DNA of 64,000 nucleotides from R-RK-3 sp963842775 (GCA_963842775.1 CAWJHQ010000011.1:1116001-1180000), one strand, 5' to 3'. Numbered from the stretch's first letter, positions 18,656 through 29,061 are shown. Notes: generated by a model from the sequence alone, not told the origin. Numbers and translations are program-made.

Positions 18656-18746
18656 GCTGATTCCATCCGAATGCTTTCATCGGTTTCGCCCTACTGCGTT
18701 TTCTGCGCAATAGAAGGCAAATCGAGATTATCAGCCCTCTGCACAG

Positions 18747-18777
18747 TTGACAAGCAACTGGAATTCTAGAATTCCAG
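18747..18777. promoter_or_regulatory. Promoter-like site with a perfect 20 bp palindrome
   Basis: TTGACA (18747-18752) is followed by CTGGAATTCTAGAATTCCAG (18758-18777), a perfect palindrome. The layout copies the site at 12491-12521. On the plus strand it faces a gene-free stretch of about 270 bp (18778-19046) before the DUF1800 gene; on the other side is the GntR gene starting at 18655. The promoter direction is uncertain because the palindrome is symmetric, but TTGACA points rightwards. Confidence 0.65.
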
Positions 18778-19046
18778 ACGACATTTGTCTTCGGCGTGGC
18801 CTGATCGATCGCTGCCTGCGGTACCGGTCTGCTGACACGAACTGTTACGCTTTTCCACGTGCAGGCCATCGGAACGGCCATCTTGCCGACGCGTTAGCAG
18901 AGAAAATGCACCCTGCGCTGGCGCGTCACTCCGTTTCCGGCAGAGACGCTCTGGCGTTTCCTTATGCGTCGATATTTCCAAACACGAACTTGCCGTTTCG
19001 GTTTGGATCGATGCGCTACGGGGTCGCTTTAGCGAAGGAGGTGCTC

Positions 19047-20561
19047 ATGGCCAGCGGTTCGGAGCCTATGACAGCACTCATTGCACTCAATCGTTTCGGT
19101 CTTGGCGCGCGGCCTGGCGACCTGTCGGCCGCGTCGGCCGATCCGCGCGGGTTTCTCGCGCAGGAATTGAAGCAAGGCGATGCCGCGCTCCTGGCCACCG
19201 ATCTGCCGTCGAGCGAAGAAGCGCTGGTGCAAGTCTTCGGCATCAGACAGCGCCGGAAAGAGGAACGAAGGCGCGCGGCCGCCACGGCGGGGGAGAGCGT
19301 CGGACAGGGCGCAAAGGCCGCCGGCGGCAAGCCATCCGCGCCGAGATCCGGCATGCAACAAGATGAAGGCGCCAACGCGCCGGCCGCGTCAACGGCGGGC
19401 GACATGCAATCCCCAAAGGGCGACGGCCGTGCAAATCGACGCGCCCTCAATCCGGTGCAACAGTCTTATCGCGACGAGGTGATAGCGCGCCTGCGCAAAC
19501 AAACCCGGGCCGAGGCTGGTTTCGTCGAGAGGCTGGTCGCGTTCTGGTCCAACCACTTCGCCGTTTCCGCCGCCAAGGGTCCGCTCGTCCGCGCCGCCGC
19601 CGGAGCATTCGAGCGCGAGGCGATCCGGCCGCATGTACTCGGCCGCTTCGCCGACATGCTGAGGGCTGTCGAGCAACATCCGGTCATGCTGTTCTACCTC
19701 GATAATCAGCGCTCGATGGGACCGAACTCCAGGGCCGGACGCAATCGCGGCAAAGGCCTCAACGAGAATCTGGCGCGTGAAATTCTGGAACTGCACACGC
19801 TCGGCGCGGATGGCGGTTACAGCCAGGCGGACGTCACCGCGCTTGCCCGGATCATCACCGGCTGGACTTTCGGCGGGCGCGAAGGACGCGGCGGTGAGCC
19901 CGGCCGGTTTCTGTTTCGTCCGAACTGGCATGAGACGGGCGCACATCGACTGCTCGACAAGACGTATTCCGAGACGGGGCTTGCGCAAGGCGAGGCGGCG
20001 CTCGCCGATCTGGCGCGTCACCCCTCCACGGCCAGGCACATTGCGGCCAAGCTCGCCCGGCATTTCGTCGCCGATGCGCCGCCCCCGCCGCTGGTCGAAC
20101 GGCTCGCAGCGGTATTTCGCGAGACCGAAGGCGACCTCGCGGCGGTATCGCTGGCGCTGATCCAGGACGACGACGCCTGGCGCGGTCCCATGACGAAGAT
20201 GCGGACGCCGGCGGAGTTCATGATCGCCATCGCGCGCGCGACCGGCTTCCTGCCCGAGCGGCCGCAGCTGATCCTGAGTTCGCTCCGGGCGATGGGCATG
20301 ATCCCCTGGCAGCCGCCTGGGCCAAACGGCTTTCCAGACACGGCCGACGCCTGGTCTTCGCCCGAAGCGATGAAAGCGCGGCTCGATGTATCCTGGCGCG
20401 CCGCGCAGCAGATCAAAACCGTCGAACAGCCGCTTGCGGTGCTTGACGCAACCGTGGGGAGCGCCGCGTCGGCGGAGACTCGCGAGGCCATTGCCCGTGC
20501 CGAGTCGCGCGAGCAGGGACTGGCAATCCTGTTCATGTCCCCGGAATTCCAGCGGAGGTGA
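19047..20561 (+). CDS. DUF1800 family protein
   Basis: 504 residues from ATG 19047, chosen for the AAGGAGG site at 19035-19041; the frame is open further upstream but has no other good start. It shows the DUF1800 landmarks: an early LNRFGLGARPGDL, FVERLVAFWSNHFAVS, a central NENLAREILELHTLGADGGYSQADV, ITGWTFGG, and a C-terminal MSPEFQRR. Between about residues 75 and 140 is a low-complexity charged and Ala-rich insert. The biochemical role is unknown; DUF1800 genes are almost always beside a DUF1501 gene, as here (2 bp gap). The pair is thought to act outside the cytoplasm. Confidence 0.88.
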   Translation: MASGSEPMTALIALNRFGLGARPGDLSAASADPRGFLAQELKQGDAALLATDLPSSEEALVQVFGIRQRRKEERRRAAATAGESVGQGAKAAGGKPSAPRSGMQQDEGANAPAASTAGDMQSPKGDGRANRRALNPVQQSYRDEVIARLRKQTRAEAGFVERLVAFWSNHFAVSAAKGPLVRAAAGAFEREAIRPHVLGRFADMLRAVEQHPVMLFYLDNQRSMGPNSRAGRNRGKGLNENLAREILELHTLGADGGYSQADVTALARIITGWTFGGREGRGGEPGRFLFRPNWHETGAHRLLDKTYSETGLAQGEAALADLARHPSTARHIAAKLARHFVADAPPPPLVERLAAVFRETEGDLAAVSLALIQDDDAWRGPMTKMRTPAEFMIAIARATGFLPERPQLILSSLRAMGMIPWQPPGPNGFPDTADAWSSPEAMKARLDVSWRAAQQIKTVEQPLAVLDATVGSAASAETREAIARAESREQGLAILFMSPEFQRR

Positions 20562-20563
20562 CA

Positions 20564-21790
20564 ATGGCCTGTCTTTGCGAAACACCGTCGATCTCACGCC
20601 GCGCCCTGCTTGCCGGCGGAGGCGCGCTCGTCGCCTGGGCACATCTGCCGCGTTTTGCCTTGGCCGCCTCCGGGCCCGATCCGCGTCTGGTCGTGATCAT
20701 TCTTCGCGGTGCGCTGGATGGTCTGTCCGCCGTGGGGCCGGTCGGCGATCCGGATTATGCGCGGCTGCATGGCGATCTGGCCTTGTCGCTGAGCGGCGAG
20801 CACGCGGCCTTGCCGCTCGACGGCTTCTTCGCTCTCAATCCGGCCATGCCGAATTTCGCCCGGCTTTACCATGCAGGCCAGGCGGCCGTGGTGCATGCGG
20901 TCGCGACGAGCTACCGGGAGCGGTCGCATTTCGATGGGCAGGACGTGCTCGAAAGCGGTTATCCGCATAAGGGCCGCACCGATAGCGGCTGGCTCAACCG
21001 CGCGGTCGCCCATCTTCCGGCGGGTGAGCGTGTGCGGCCGGCGCGCGGCCTGGGCGTCGGGCCGGTGTCGCCGCTGGTGATGCGCGGCAGCGCTCCGGTG
21101 CTCGGCTGGGCGCCGCAAATCCTGCCGATGGCAGGCGGCGACCTCGCCTCGCGCGTCCTCGACCTCTACACCCATCGCGATCCGGTGCTGGCAAAAGCCT
21201 TGCGCGACGGCCTCGAAACCGGCGCCATGGCGGGCAATGGCGACTTGGCCAAAGGTCCTGCCGGCATGAACCAGCCCGCCGGAATGCGCCAGGCTGCCAG
21301 CGGCGCTGCGAGAATTCTCGCCGCCGATGACGGACCGCGCGTCGCCGCGCTTGCCTTCGACGGCTGGGACACCCACGCCAATGAAGGCGGCGCTACCGGC
21401 CAATTGGCCAATCGCCTTTCCGGGCTCGACGGCGCATTCGAGGAGCTCGAGAAAGGGCTCGGCGACAAGTGGAAGCAGACGGCCATCGCGGTCATCACCG
21501 AATTCGGACGGACCGCCAGGATCAACGGCACGATCGGCACCGATCACGGCACCGGTACGGTCGCCCTGCTGGCTGGCGGCGCGATCAAGGGCGGCCGCGT
21601 CATCGCCGATTGGCCTGGGCTCGGCGAAGCGCAGCTCCATGAAGGACGCGATCTCAAGCCGACCGCCGATCTGCGCTCGGTTCTTAAAGGGCTGCTGGCG
21701 GACCAGTTTGGCCTCTCAGCGGCTTTGCTCGCCGATGCGGTATTCCCCGACTCCGGGCATGTGAAACCGATGCAGGGGCTCATTGGCTGA
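20564..21790 (+). CDS. DUF1501 (sulfatase-like) Tat-exported protein
   Basis: 408 residues from ATG 20564 with GGAGG at 20554-20558. The N-terminus has a twin-arginine-like signal (SISRRALLAGGGALVAWA). The rest follows DUF1501: LVVIILRGALDGLSAV, ATSYRERSHFDGQDVLESG, AALAFDGWDTHANEGG, AIAVITEFGRTARINGT and TDHGTGTVALLAGGAIKGG. The fold belongs to the alkaline phosphatase/sulfatase superfamily, with probable metal-binding Asp and His residues, but the substrate is unknown. It is co-transcribed with the DUF1800 gene. Confidence 0.88.
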   Translation: MACLCETPSISRRALLAGGGALVAWAHLPRFALAASGPDPRLVVIILRGALDGLSAVGPVGDPDYARLHGDLALSLSGEHAALPLDGFFALNPAMPNFARLYHAGQAAVVHAVATSYRERSHFDGQDVLESGYPHKGRTDSGWLNRAVAHLPAGERVRPARGLGVGPVSPLVMRGSAPVLGWAPQILPMAGGDLASRVLDLYTHRDPVLAKALRDGLETGAMAGNGDLAKGPAGMNQPAGMRQAASGAARILAADDGPRVAALAFDGWDTHANEGGATGQLANRLSGLDGAFEELEKGLGDKWKQTAIAVITEFGRTARINGTIGTDHGTGTVALLAGGAIKGGRVIADWPGLGEAQLHEGRDLKPTADLRSVLKGLLADQFGLSAALLADAVFPDSGHVKPMQGLIG

Positions 21791-22063
21791 GCCTATGGGG
21801 AGTCCCCAGACGCTTCGGGAGCGCCCGGCCGCAGACTCCGCATCTTGCGGATCATAAGCGCCTGGCAACGGTCCACGGGCATCGGTCGCAGTGGGGACGA
21901 GCGCTTGGCTCGGCGTCGGCCTGAGGTAAGGTCGTCAGTGGATAAGGCAGTAAGCCGTCTCCGGAGCCCGGTTCGACCGGATGCTCGATCTGTCCGAGAT
22001 GGGTGAGATGTAAAGTCGAAATGTCATAATCGGCAAAAACAATAAAAAGGAAGGTGCATATCC

Positions 22064-22831
22064 ATGACTTTTCGGTCGATTGCCCTCCCATTTTTGGTGC
22101 TGAGTTTCGTCCATGCTGCCGCGGCCGACGAGATGCATCAGCCCTCCGGCAGTGAAACGTTACCTCTGAACTGGTCAGGCTTTTACGCCGGCATCCATGG
22201 CGGATTCGGCAAGAGCAGCACGCAGTGGGGATTTCCCTTCGTCGAGTATTACAATACGGAACCCGGCCAGAGCTTCTCGATCGATCCGAAAGGAAGCTTC
22301 GTCGGCGGCCATCTGATGCTGAACCGGCAGTTCGGGCGCGTCGTAATGGGCGTGGAGGGAGCGTATAGCAACGCCACAATGAGAGCGGATCGTCTCGGCC
22401 CGGTTACGGCCGCTTTCCCCGAAGATCGGTTCAAAACGAGCATCGATAACATCGCAACGATATCCGCCCGCCTGGGCTATGCCTTCGACAAATGGTTGCT
22501 CTATGCGAAAGGCGGCTACGCCTCTGCAGACGTCGCTCATCATGCATTATCCGGACCACCCGGGGAGGGCGTCGAGGCAACGATTGAAGCCCGCGAAGGC
22601 GGCCCAACAGTCGGAGCGGGGGCCGAATATATGATCACGCCGACGATCATCCTCGGCCTCGAGTACCAATTTGTCAAACTTGACACAGAGCGGCACTCGA
22701 CGGCGACAACGGGCGCGCTTGTTGGGATCCCCATCAACATCGACTCGGACGATATCGCGCTGCATGCCGTCACCGCGCGTTTGAGCATAAAGCTCGGCGC
22801 TGACAATCATCACCTCGAGAATCTGAAGTAA
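22064..22831 (+). CDS. Outer-membrane beta-barrel protein (Omp25/Omp31-like porin family)
   Basis: 255 residues. A signal peptide (LPFLVLSFVHAAAA) precedes LNWSGFYAGIHGGFGKSS, the typical first strand of alphaproteobacterial Omp25-type barrels, followed by GGHLMLNRQFGRVVMGVEG, SARLGYAFDKWLLYAKGGYA and VGAGAEYMITPTIILGLEYQFVKLD. The chain does not end in the usual aromatic residue: about ten hydrophilic residues follow the last strand (RLSIKL). An AAGGAAG site precedes the ATG. Monocistronic by position. Confidence 0.82.
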   Translation: MTFRSIALPFLVLSFVHAAAADEMHQPSGSETLPLNWSGFYAGIHGGFGKSSTQWGFPFVEYYNTEPGQSFSIDPKGSFVGGHLMLNRQFGRVVMGVEGAYSNATMRADRLGPVTAAFPEDRFKTSIDNIATISARLGYAFDKWLLYAKGGYASADVAHHALSGPPGEGVEATIEAREGGPTVGAGAEYMITPTIILGLEYQFVKLDTERHSTATTGALVGIPINIDSDDIALHAVTARLSIKLGADNHHLENLK

Positions 22832-22866
22832 AGTTCGGTGCTCAGATATAGCGGGTCGCGGCCATG

Positions 22867-24439
22867 CTAAAGCTGGGCTTCGATGAGGAACGGGCCGCCG
22901 CGTGCGATAGCTCCGCTCAGCAGATCGTTGAAACGGCCACCGTCCTCCGCGCGTTCGGCTTCCACACCCATGCTTCGGGCAAGTTGAACCCAGCCGATGG
23001 CGGGCCGGTCGATCTCGAGCATGTCCAGCGCACGCGGTCCTGGATTACCAAGGCCTACATTGCGCATCTCGCCTCTCAATATGGCATAGCCGCGATTGGC
23101 CAAAATCACCGTGACGACGTTGAGATTTTCACGCGCAATCGTCCAGAGCGACTGGATCGTATACATCGCGCTGCCGTCAGCCTGCAGATTGATCACCGGC
23201 CGATCAGGACAGGCAATGGCCGCGCCAATCGACATGGGAAGGCCGATGCCGATCGATCCGCTTGCGGTGGGCAACCAACTATGCGCCGGCGCACCACGCG
23301 TAAAGCGGAAAAAATCCCGGCCGACGGATATGGACTCGTCGGCGACGATCGTCCCCTCGGGCATGAACGCCGCGACGCCGCGCGCAATCACTTCGGGTGA
23401 AAGCGGGCCACTGGCTGCGTCGATCCTCTCGCGAGGTTGAAGCATCGCCTTTTGGCCGGGTGGCGAGACGCGGTCGGCGAGGCGTTGCAGCGCGTCCTCA
23501 ACATTATCCTCGCGACGCGCAAGACGATGGATTTGCGCCTTTTCCGGAAGAAGACGGGAGGGTTTGCCTGGATAGGCAAAGAACGCCACCGGATCATTGG
23601 CACCGGCTAGAATGACCGTGTCGTAGTCGCGAAGCCGACCAAGCGCCTGGTCGACCGGATAGGGGATACGCGCAATATCAACCCGTCCCGCGCCTCGTTC
23701 GATGCGTCCGCAATGCGTGGGTGCAAGCAGGTCCGCTCCGGTCGCCGCGGCAATGCGGCCCGCTGCGGCGAGGCCCTCTTCCAGAAGTCCATCGGCTCCG
23801 ACGATGATCAGGGCCTTGCCCCGAACGCCTAGCAACCGGACGGCTTCGTCGATGTGTGCCTCGTCGACATCCCCCGTGCTGCTTGGCAGCCTGGGCGCGT
23901 CCGCGCTTGCCGAACTTTCGCTCCAGGCAATGTCGGCGGGAAGGATCAGCGTAGCGACACCGCCCGGACGCGACATTGATGCGTGAATGGCCTGACCTGC
24001 CATTGCGCTGAGGTCTGACGTCTCCCGGCATGTGCCCACCCAGCGGGAAAAGGGCCGGGCGATGGCTTCGATGTCAGTGGTGAGAGGACTGTCATATTGA
24101 ATATGGTCGCGGGCATGTTCGCCGACGATATTGACGACGGGCGAACCGGCCCGGCGGGCATTGTGCAGATTGGCAAGGCCATTGGCGAGTCCAGGGCCGA
24201 GATGCAGCAATGTGGCGGCGGGTTTGCGCAGACATGCGGCCATAACCATCCGCCGCGCCGGTGGCGACACCTTCGAACAGGCACAGAATGCAGCGCATGC
24301 GGGCCGTCTGGTCAAGTGCGCTGACGAAATGCATCTCCGAGGTGCCAGGATTGGTGAAGCAGGCATCGACGCCGCCGGCGATGAGCGCATCGAGAAGATA
24401 TTGCGCGCCGGTTTTGCTCCCATTCTGCATGCTCTGCAT
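22867..24439 (-). pseudogene. Acetolactate synthase-like thiamine-diphosphate enzyme, frameshifted once
   Basis: About 523 residues after repair. The N-terminal part (GAQYLLDALIAGGVDACF, NPGTSEMHFV, FEGVATGAADGYGRM with the cofactor-activating Glu) is in one frame. The remainder (PAATLLHLGPGLANGLANLH to the C-terminus) continues in another after about 24232, where one extra base sits in ATGTCTGCGC. The C-terminal ThDP motif is ADGSAMYTIQSLW to NRGY. It belongs to the IlvB-like subgroup often called IlvX; the reaction of that group is not established, and it lacks a companion small subunit here. The start may be 24439 or 24430. It stands alone between the outer-membrane protein gene and an intergenic region. 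Confidence 0.8.
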
Positions 24440-24811
24440 TTTCCCAGCTTGCTGGATGATCGGAACCGGTCCACCGAGGACGTCGCCGAACATCGCTGAC
24501 ATGGACGCGCGGCGTTTGATACGCCAATTTCCAGCAAATCATCACGGAGCGCCAGCCTGATTTCGTCGGGATGTGTCAGGCCGAGCGCCCCCGCCGCGGC
24601 AAATCAGATCTACGCCAGCGAGTGCGCTGGATTTAGATCGAGACCCAGGGGATAGGTGGTGAGGATTGCAGCAACAGCGACGACTGCCCGTCGCGGCGGT
24701 GCGCGATATGGCGTTGCCGCGACCACATGCCAATCGCGTTCATTACGGTGTTCGTGGCTGGGATCGGCAACTTAGGTGGCCGCCGATCCCGGCAGGGAGC
24801 ACGCCGAGACG
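24440..24811. other. Gene-free interval upstream of the ThDP enzyme
   Basis: No complete gene is visible. On the minus strand around 24515-24600 a short open stretch reads GALGLTHPDEIRLALRDDLL after an in-frame stop. It has a protein-like composition and could be the C-terminal relic of a lost gene, but I cannot identify it. Confidence 0.3.
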
Positions 24812-25943
24812 TTACTGTTTCGGAGCCGCCTGAGCCGCCATGGGCTTTTTCACCGCAAGCAGCAGGCTTGATTCATTCGACCGCCAGCGATAGCCGACAC
24901 CGAAATCGATCGATTCGCGGTTGCTCGCCTTGAACAGCTTGGCCAGCTTTGACTGATAATTGCCGCGGAACAGGCTGATCGGTCCGACATAGCGGCCATA
25001 TGGCTTCAGCTCCCAATCCTCGGCCTTGAAATACTGCACCGGGATGCCGGAATCATCCTGAAGCAAGGTCACGCTGTGCTGCAGGAGGAAATCGCGGATA
25101 GTGCTGAAACCGCCCGAATGCAACAGATAGGAAGCGCTCTTGAGGAAGGAGTCGCCCATCCCGAGCTTGTCGGAGAATTTCAGGAAGGCGTCGTTCTTCT
25201 TGAGGCCGGCATTGGAAATATCGGTGGTGAAATAATACAGCGTCTGCTTGCGCCCGTCAGCGGAGGAAAAGCCGATCTTCACGCCTTTCGTCGCAACTTT
25301 CGCATCGACCTTGCCTTCCGGCTGCACGACGCCATTCTCGTCCAGATCGACGAAACTGACCTCATCGATGGTCTTGCCGGCGCGCGCCAGAAACACATAG
25401 AGAATAGGCAAGGTGCCGTTGACCTTCCCGACGCGCAGCTGCTTGCGCATATTGTTGGTGATGAAGAAGCTGTAGGACATCACCGAATTCAACGACGATT
25501 GCAACTGTCTCAATTCACCGGAAAGCGACCTCATCGGAATATCGCTGAGCTCGGGCACCGTGCCGATCGGCTCCAGGCCGCTCAGCACATAGGTGGAGGC
25601 CTTCGGGAAGAATGCATCCGCATAGAGAAAATCCGGCCCGCTGAACATGTAGAACATGACAGGCTGAGCGGCCGGCATCTTCTTGCTCTGCCAGGCCCGC
25701 ACCTTGGAGAGCTGCCGCTTGTCCAGCTTGTCCCATGCGGTGTCGAAGAACTTGGCGTGCCGCTTCCAGCCGCCGTCTTCCGTGATGCGGACGAGCGGCG
25801 AATTCTGCGAAGGCGCCATGCCCGGCCAGGATGCGCGCCGCATCGTTCGGCGTACTGGAGGCGGTCAGGCCCGGATGGGCAGAGGCGACGAACGCAAGAG
25901 CGGCAAAGGCGGCAACCCGCCCGAATGCGAACATGGGTTTCAT
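24812..25943 (-). pseudogene. Exported protein of unknown function, frameshifted once
   Basis: The ATG at 25943 begins a signal peptide (FGRVAAFAALAFVASAHPG). At about 25822 the frame shifts by one extra base in a run of C (plus strand), and the rest continues as APSQNSPLVRITEDGGWKRH to the stop at 24812; repaired length is about 376 residues. The body shows FYMFSGPDFLYADAFFP, YVLSGLEPIGTVPEL and YFTTDISNAGLKKNDAF, and ends with a Lys/Ala-rich tail. I do not recognise the family with certainty; it resembles uncharacterised periplasmic proteins and has no metal or nucleotide motif I can see. The amino-acid permease gene ends 5 bp upstream on the same strand, so the two are probably co-transcribed. 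Confidence 0.7.
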
Positions 25944-25947
25944 AATG

Positions 25948-27279
25948 TCAACGGCTCCAAATTGGCGCCGGGAGGCGCCATTTTTTCTGAGAGATGAAAT
26001 AAAGCAGCAAACCCGCGAACATCGTCGCCAGACCGGCAAGGGATTGGAGCGGCCGTTCCGTCAGCAGATAATACATCGTGAACATGGTCACGGCGAGGAA
26101 GATGAACGGCGTTACCGGATAGCCCCAGGTGCGATAAGGGCGCGGCAGCTCAGGATGGGTGATCCGAAGCACGATGACGCCGAGCACGGTCAGGAAGGAA
26201 CAGAAGGTGAGGCTGAACTGAATGAAGTCCAGCACGGCTTCGAAACTCTGGGTGAGCAGCAATAGCGTGACGATCGCAAGCTGCGTCAGAATGGCGGTGG
26301 CGGGCACGCCATTAGCGCGTTTGCGCGAAAAAATCCGCAGCAGCGGCAGGTCTTCGCCCATGGCCATGGTCACGCGCGGGCCGATCCAGGTCATCGCGCT
26401 GATCGATGAGACCAGCCCGACGCAGATCAGCGCGCCGACGAGCCGTCCGCCCGCATCGCCGAATATATGCCGCCCGGCAACCAGCGCGACGTCGAGCTGG
26501 CCCGCCATCTGCGACATCGGCGTGGTGTAGAGGAAGACCGCATTCAGCGCGACATAGAGCGCAACGACGATGAGCAGCGAAATGATGATGGAGCGCGGCA
26601 GATTGCGCTGGGGATCGTGAATTTCGCTGGCGATATAGGTGGCCGCATTCCAGCCGGAATAGGAATAGAGCACGAATACCAGCCCGATCGCGAAGGGCGC
26701 GCTGCCTATATAGGTGAAGTCGTTGGCCGTGGGGATGAAGGAAATCTCCTGCGGCGTGCCGAAGACCAGGCCCGCAACGATGAGGATGACAATCAGCCCC
26801 AGCTTGATGAACGTCGAGACGTTCTGGAATTTGCTGCCGAGCTGCACGCCCGAGAGATGCACCAGGGAAACCAGCCAGACGACCGCAAGGCCGAGGATCA
26901 GCGGCGGCGCCCCCGGCACCACCCCGGCAAAATAGCTGCCAAACGCCATTGCCGCCAATGCGATCGGCGCCGCGAAGCCCACCGTCGCCGAGACCCAGCC
27001 GGCGAGGAAACCGACCGCCGGATTGAAGATGCGCGACAACAGATTGTATTCGCCGCCCGAGCGCGGAAACATGGCCGCAAGCTCTGCATAACAGAGGGCG
27101 CCTGCCAGCGCGGCGACGCCGCCCACGACCCAGAGCATGATGACGGCGAAGGGCGAGGGGATCGACGCCACCTGGAAGCCGAGACTGGTGAACACGCCGA
27201 TGCCGATCATATCGGCGACCGCGAGCGTTACCGCCGTCAAGGCCGACACTGAAGGGATATCGAGCAGGCGAGAACTCAT
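25948..27279 (-). CDS. APC-family amino acid permease
   Basis: 443 residues with about twelve transmembrane segments. The first helix has the APC signature VADMIGIGVFTSLGFQ, with unwound GIG residues that contact the substrate carboxylate. It also shows AALAGALCYAELAAMFPRSGGEYNLL and FVLYSYSGWNAATYIASEI. It probably takes up or exchanges an amino acid or polyamine; specificity cannot be told. It precedes the 24812-25943 gene on the same strand with 4 bp between, so the two probably form an operon. Confidence 0.88.
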   Translation of the reverse strand: MSSRLLDIPSVSALTAVTLAVADMIGIGVFTSLGFQVASIPSPFAVIMLWVVGGVAALAGALCYAELAAMFPRSGGEYNLLSRIFNPAVGFLAGWVSATVGFAAPIALAAMAFGSYFAGVVPGAPPLILGLAVVWLVSLVHLSGVQLGSKFQNVSTFIKLGLIVILIVAGLVFGTPQEISFIPTANDFTYIGSAPFAIGLVFVLYSYSGWNAATYIASEIHDPQRNLPRSIIISLLIVVALYVALNAVFLYTTPMSQMAGQLDVALVAGRHIFGDAGGRLVGALICVGLVSSISAMTWIGPRVTMAMGEDLPLLRIFSRKRANGVPATAILTQLAIVTLLLLTQSFEAVLDFIQFSLTFCSFLTVLGVIVLRITHPELPRPYRTWGYPVTPFIFLAVTMFTMYYLLTERPLQSLAGLATMFAGLLLYFISQKKWRLPAPIWSR

Positions 27280-27871
27280 GATAGGCGGCGGCGCTGCTCA
27301 ACTCTGTCATTTTCCTGCCAGCATCTTTGGATTGGACGGTAAAATTTTTAGCAGGCGGTGGGACATACATCAATCTGCCATAAAACGAGACCAGCGACGG
27401 ACCGCGAGGCGCCGTGGCCAATACGCCACTAACGCGAGCGGTTTGCTGCAACTGCGTCTGAGCTTATCGCACGTAAACCTTTGCATTTTATTAAATATCT
27501 CACCGTATAATTGAATGGACTTTTTACCGCTTCTGCTTGCGGATTTGCGCGCGACCGTTCTTAGATAGATGCGGAAGGTTAAAGAGCAGTGATCGCACGG
27601 CTCATGCTGGTCTTCGGCTCTGTCAATTTTGTGGTCGCACTTGGCGATGGCGGCGAACTGCGCCCGCTACACTGAGGCCGGGTGCGGCGTGGCTTGCCGG
27701 GCGTACGCGAGGTCGACGGAATCCTTGGTCAAGCGCGTGCAGCGATATGGTTAGCGAAGGTGCTCATGATCCGGTCACTTTTCTTTTTTATTAGCATGAT
27801 GCGCTAATGCAACAGATGCGGACTGCGCGGCCAAGTGGCCCAGGATCGAGCATGACGGAACAGCTTAGCCG
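27280..27871. other. 592 bp intergenic region between divergent genes
   Basis: No gene is visible. An AT-rich patch at about 27484-27520 (TTTTATTAAATATCTCACC) and another at 27779-27796 are likely promoter regions for the divergent permease and lipoprotein genes. No clear operator or RNA was recognised. Confidence 0.4.
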
Positions 27872-29050
27872 ATGACGGATATGTTTCAGCCATCACTCCC
27901 TCGCTTCGCGGCGATAATGGTGCTGTGTTTGTTATCCGCCTGCCGGAATGAAACTGCCGCCGTGAAGCAGGATCGCGAGTTCAACAATCGCCTCGGCACC
28001 ATGGAGCGCATCCGGACCGCCTATTCCGACCACGTCCACCGCGAGGCGAAAGCAAGCCAGCTGCCGCCCAAGGTGCTGGCTGTCACCTCCCCTGCCCTGC
28101 CCCAGGTACAGGAAAGGCCGATCATTCAGACGGCGTCGTTCCTGTCGCCAGGGACCGCCCCAGCCGGCGCGGCAATGCGTCAGACCAAGACAACGCTTAT
28201 CGCGTTCGACACCGCACCCTTTCCCTATGACGGCACCATCGCGCGGACCGATAAGCCGTTCATGAACATCTCGGAGGGCGGCAGGCGCGGTCACCGCACG
28301 CCTTTCAACCGCGTCTATTGGGAGGACGAGACCTATAACGACCCGCGCGTGCTGCTGCATATTCCGCGCGGCTTCGACATCAAGCGGCCCGCCGTCATGG
28401 TGCTGTTCTTCCACGGACACGGCGCGACGCTGGAGCGCGACGTGCATCTGCGCCAGGAGGTGCCCCGGCAGATCTCCGAATCCGGCATGAACGCCATCCT
28501 CGTCGCGCCGCAGCTCGCCGTGGATGCGAAGGATTCCAGCCCCGGCAAATTCTGGGAGCCCGGCGCCGTCAAGCGGTTTCTCGCGGAAGCCGCGACCAAG
28601 CTCGCCCGCCTTCAGGGCGATCCGCAATCGCGGCAGACCTTCGCCAACATGCCGGTGGTCATCGTCGCCTATAGCGGCGGCTTTCTGCCCGCAGCCTGGA
28701 CCATGTCGGGCGGAGGCTTCGGCAAGCGCCTGCGCGGCGTCGTGCTGCTCGATGCCCTCTATGGCGAGACGGACAGGTTCGCCGATTGGATCGTCAACCA
28801 GCGCGGCGGTTTCTTCGTCAGCGCCTTTGCGGATTCGACGCGCGTGAAAAACACCGCCTTCGAGCGGATGCTGGCCGAGCGTTCCGTGCCGGTGAAGACC
28901 GAGCTGGGCGAGCGGCTGGGGCCTGGCAGCGTCGTATTCCTCGGCACGAGTCCGGAAACGGAGCATCGCGATTTCGTTACGCAAGCCTGGACGCGCTATC
29001 CCGTCAAGGACCTGCTGCAGCGGATGACCATGGCGGATAGGCGGCTCTGA
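27872..29050 (+). CDS. Lipoprotein with alpha/beta-hydrolase-like fold
   Basis: 392 residues. The N-terminal hydrophobic stretch ends in a lipobox (VLCLLSAC, Cys about 24), so it should be lipid-anchored. Residues about 140-390 look like an alpha/beta hydrolase: PAVMVLFFHGHGATLER as an oxyanion-type segment and VVIVAYSGGFLPAAW as a nucleophile-elbow-like site (Y-S-G-G). A later conserved His (ETEHRDFV) could complete the triad. Substrate unknown. The start may instead be the in-frame ATG at 27881. Confidence 0.65.
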   Translation: MTDMFQPSLPRFAAIMVLCLLSACRNETAAVKQDREFNNRLGTMERIRTAYSDHVHREAKASQLPPKVLAVTSPALPQVQERPIIQTASFLSPGTAPAGAAMRQTKTTLIAFDTAPFPYDGTIARTDKPFMNISEGGRRGHRTPFNRVYWEDETYNDPRVLLHIPRGFDIKRPAVMVLFFHGHGATLERDVHLRQEVPRQISESGMNAILVAPQLAVDAKDSSPGKFWEPGAVKRFLAEAATKLARLQGDPQSRQTFANMPVVIVAYSGGFLPAAWTMSGGGFGKRLRGVVLLDALYGETDRFADWIVNQRGGFFVSAFADSTRVKNTAFERMLAERSVPVKTELGERLGPGSVVFLGTSPETEHRDFVTQAWTRYPVKDLLQRMTMADRRL

Positions 29051-29061
29051 CGATGCAGCGG

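Noticed and set aside
19389..20642. Long minus-strand frame opposite the DUF1800 gene
   Set aside because: Arg/Gly-rich antisense translation of a real gene with clear motifs on the other strand.
25963..25986. Hairpin TGGCGCC/GGCGCCA followed by six T, looking like a strong terminator
   Set aside because: The T run is on the plus strand, where no gene is transcribed, and the stem lies inside the 3' coding end of the amino-acid permease; probably incidental.
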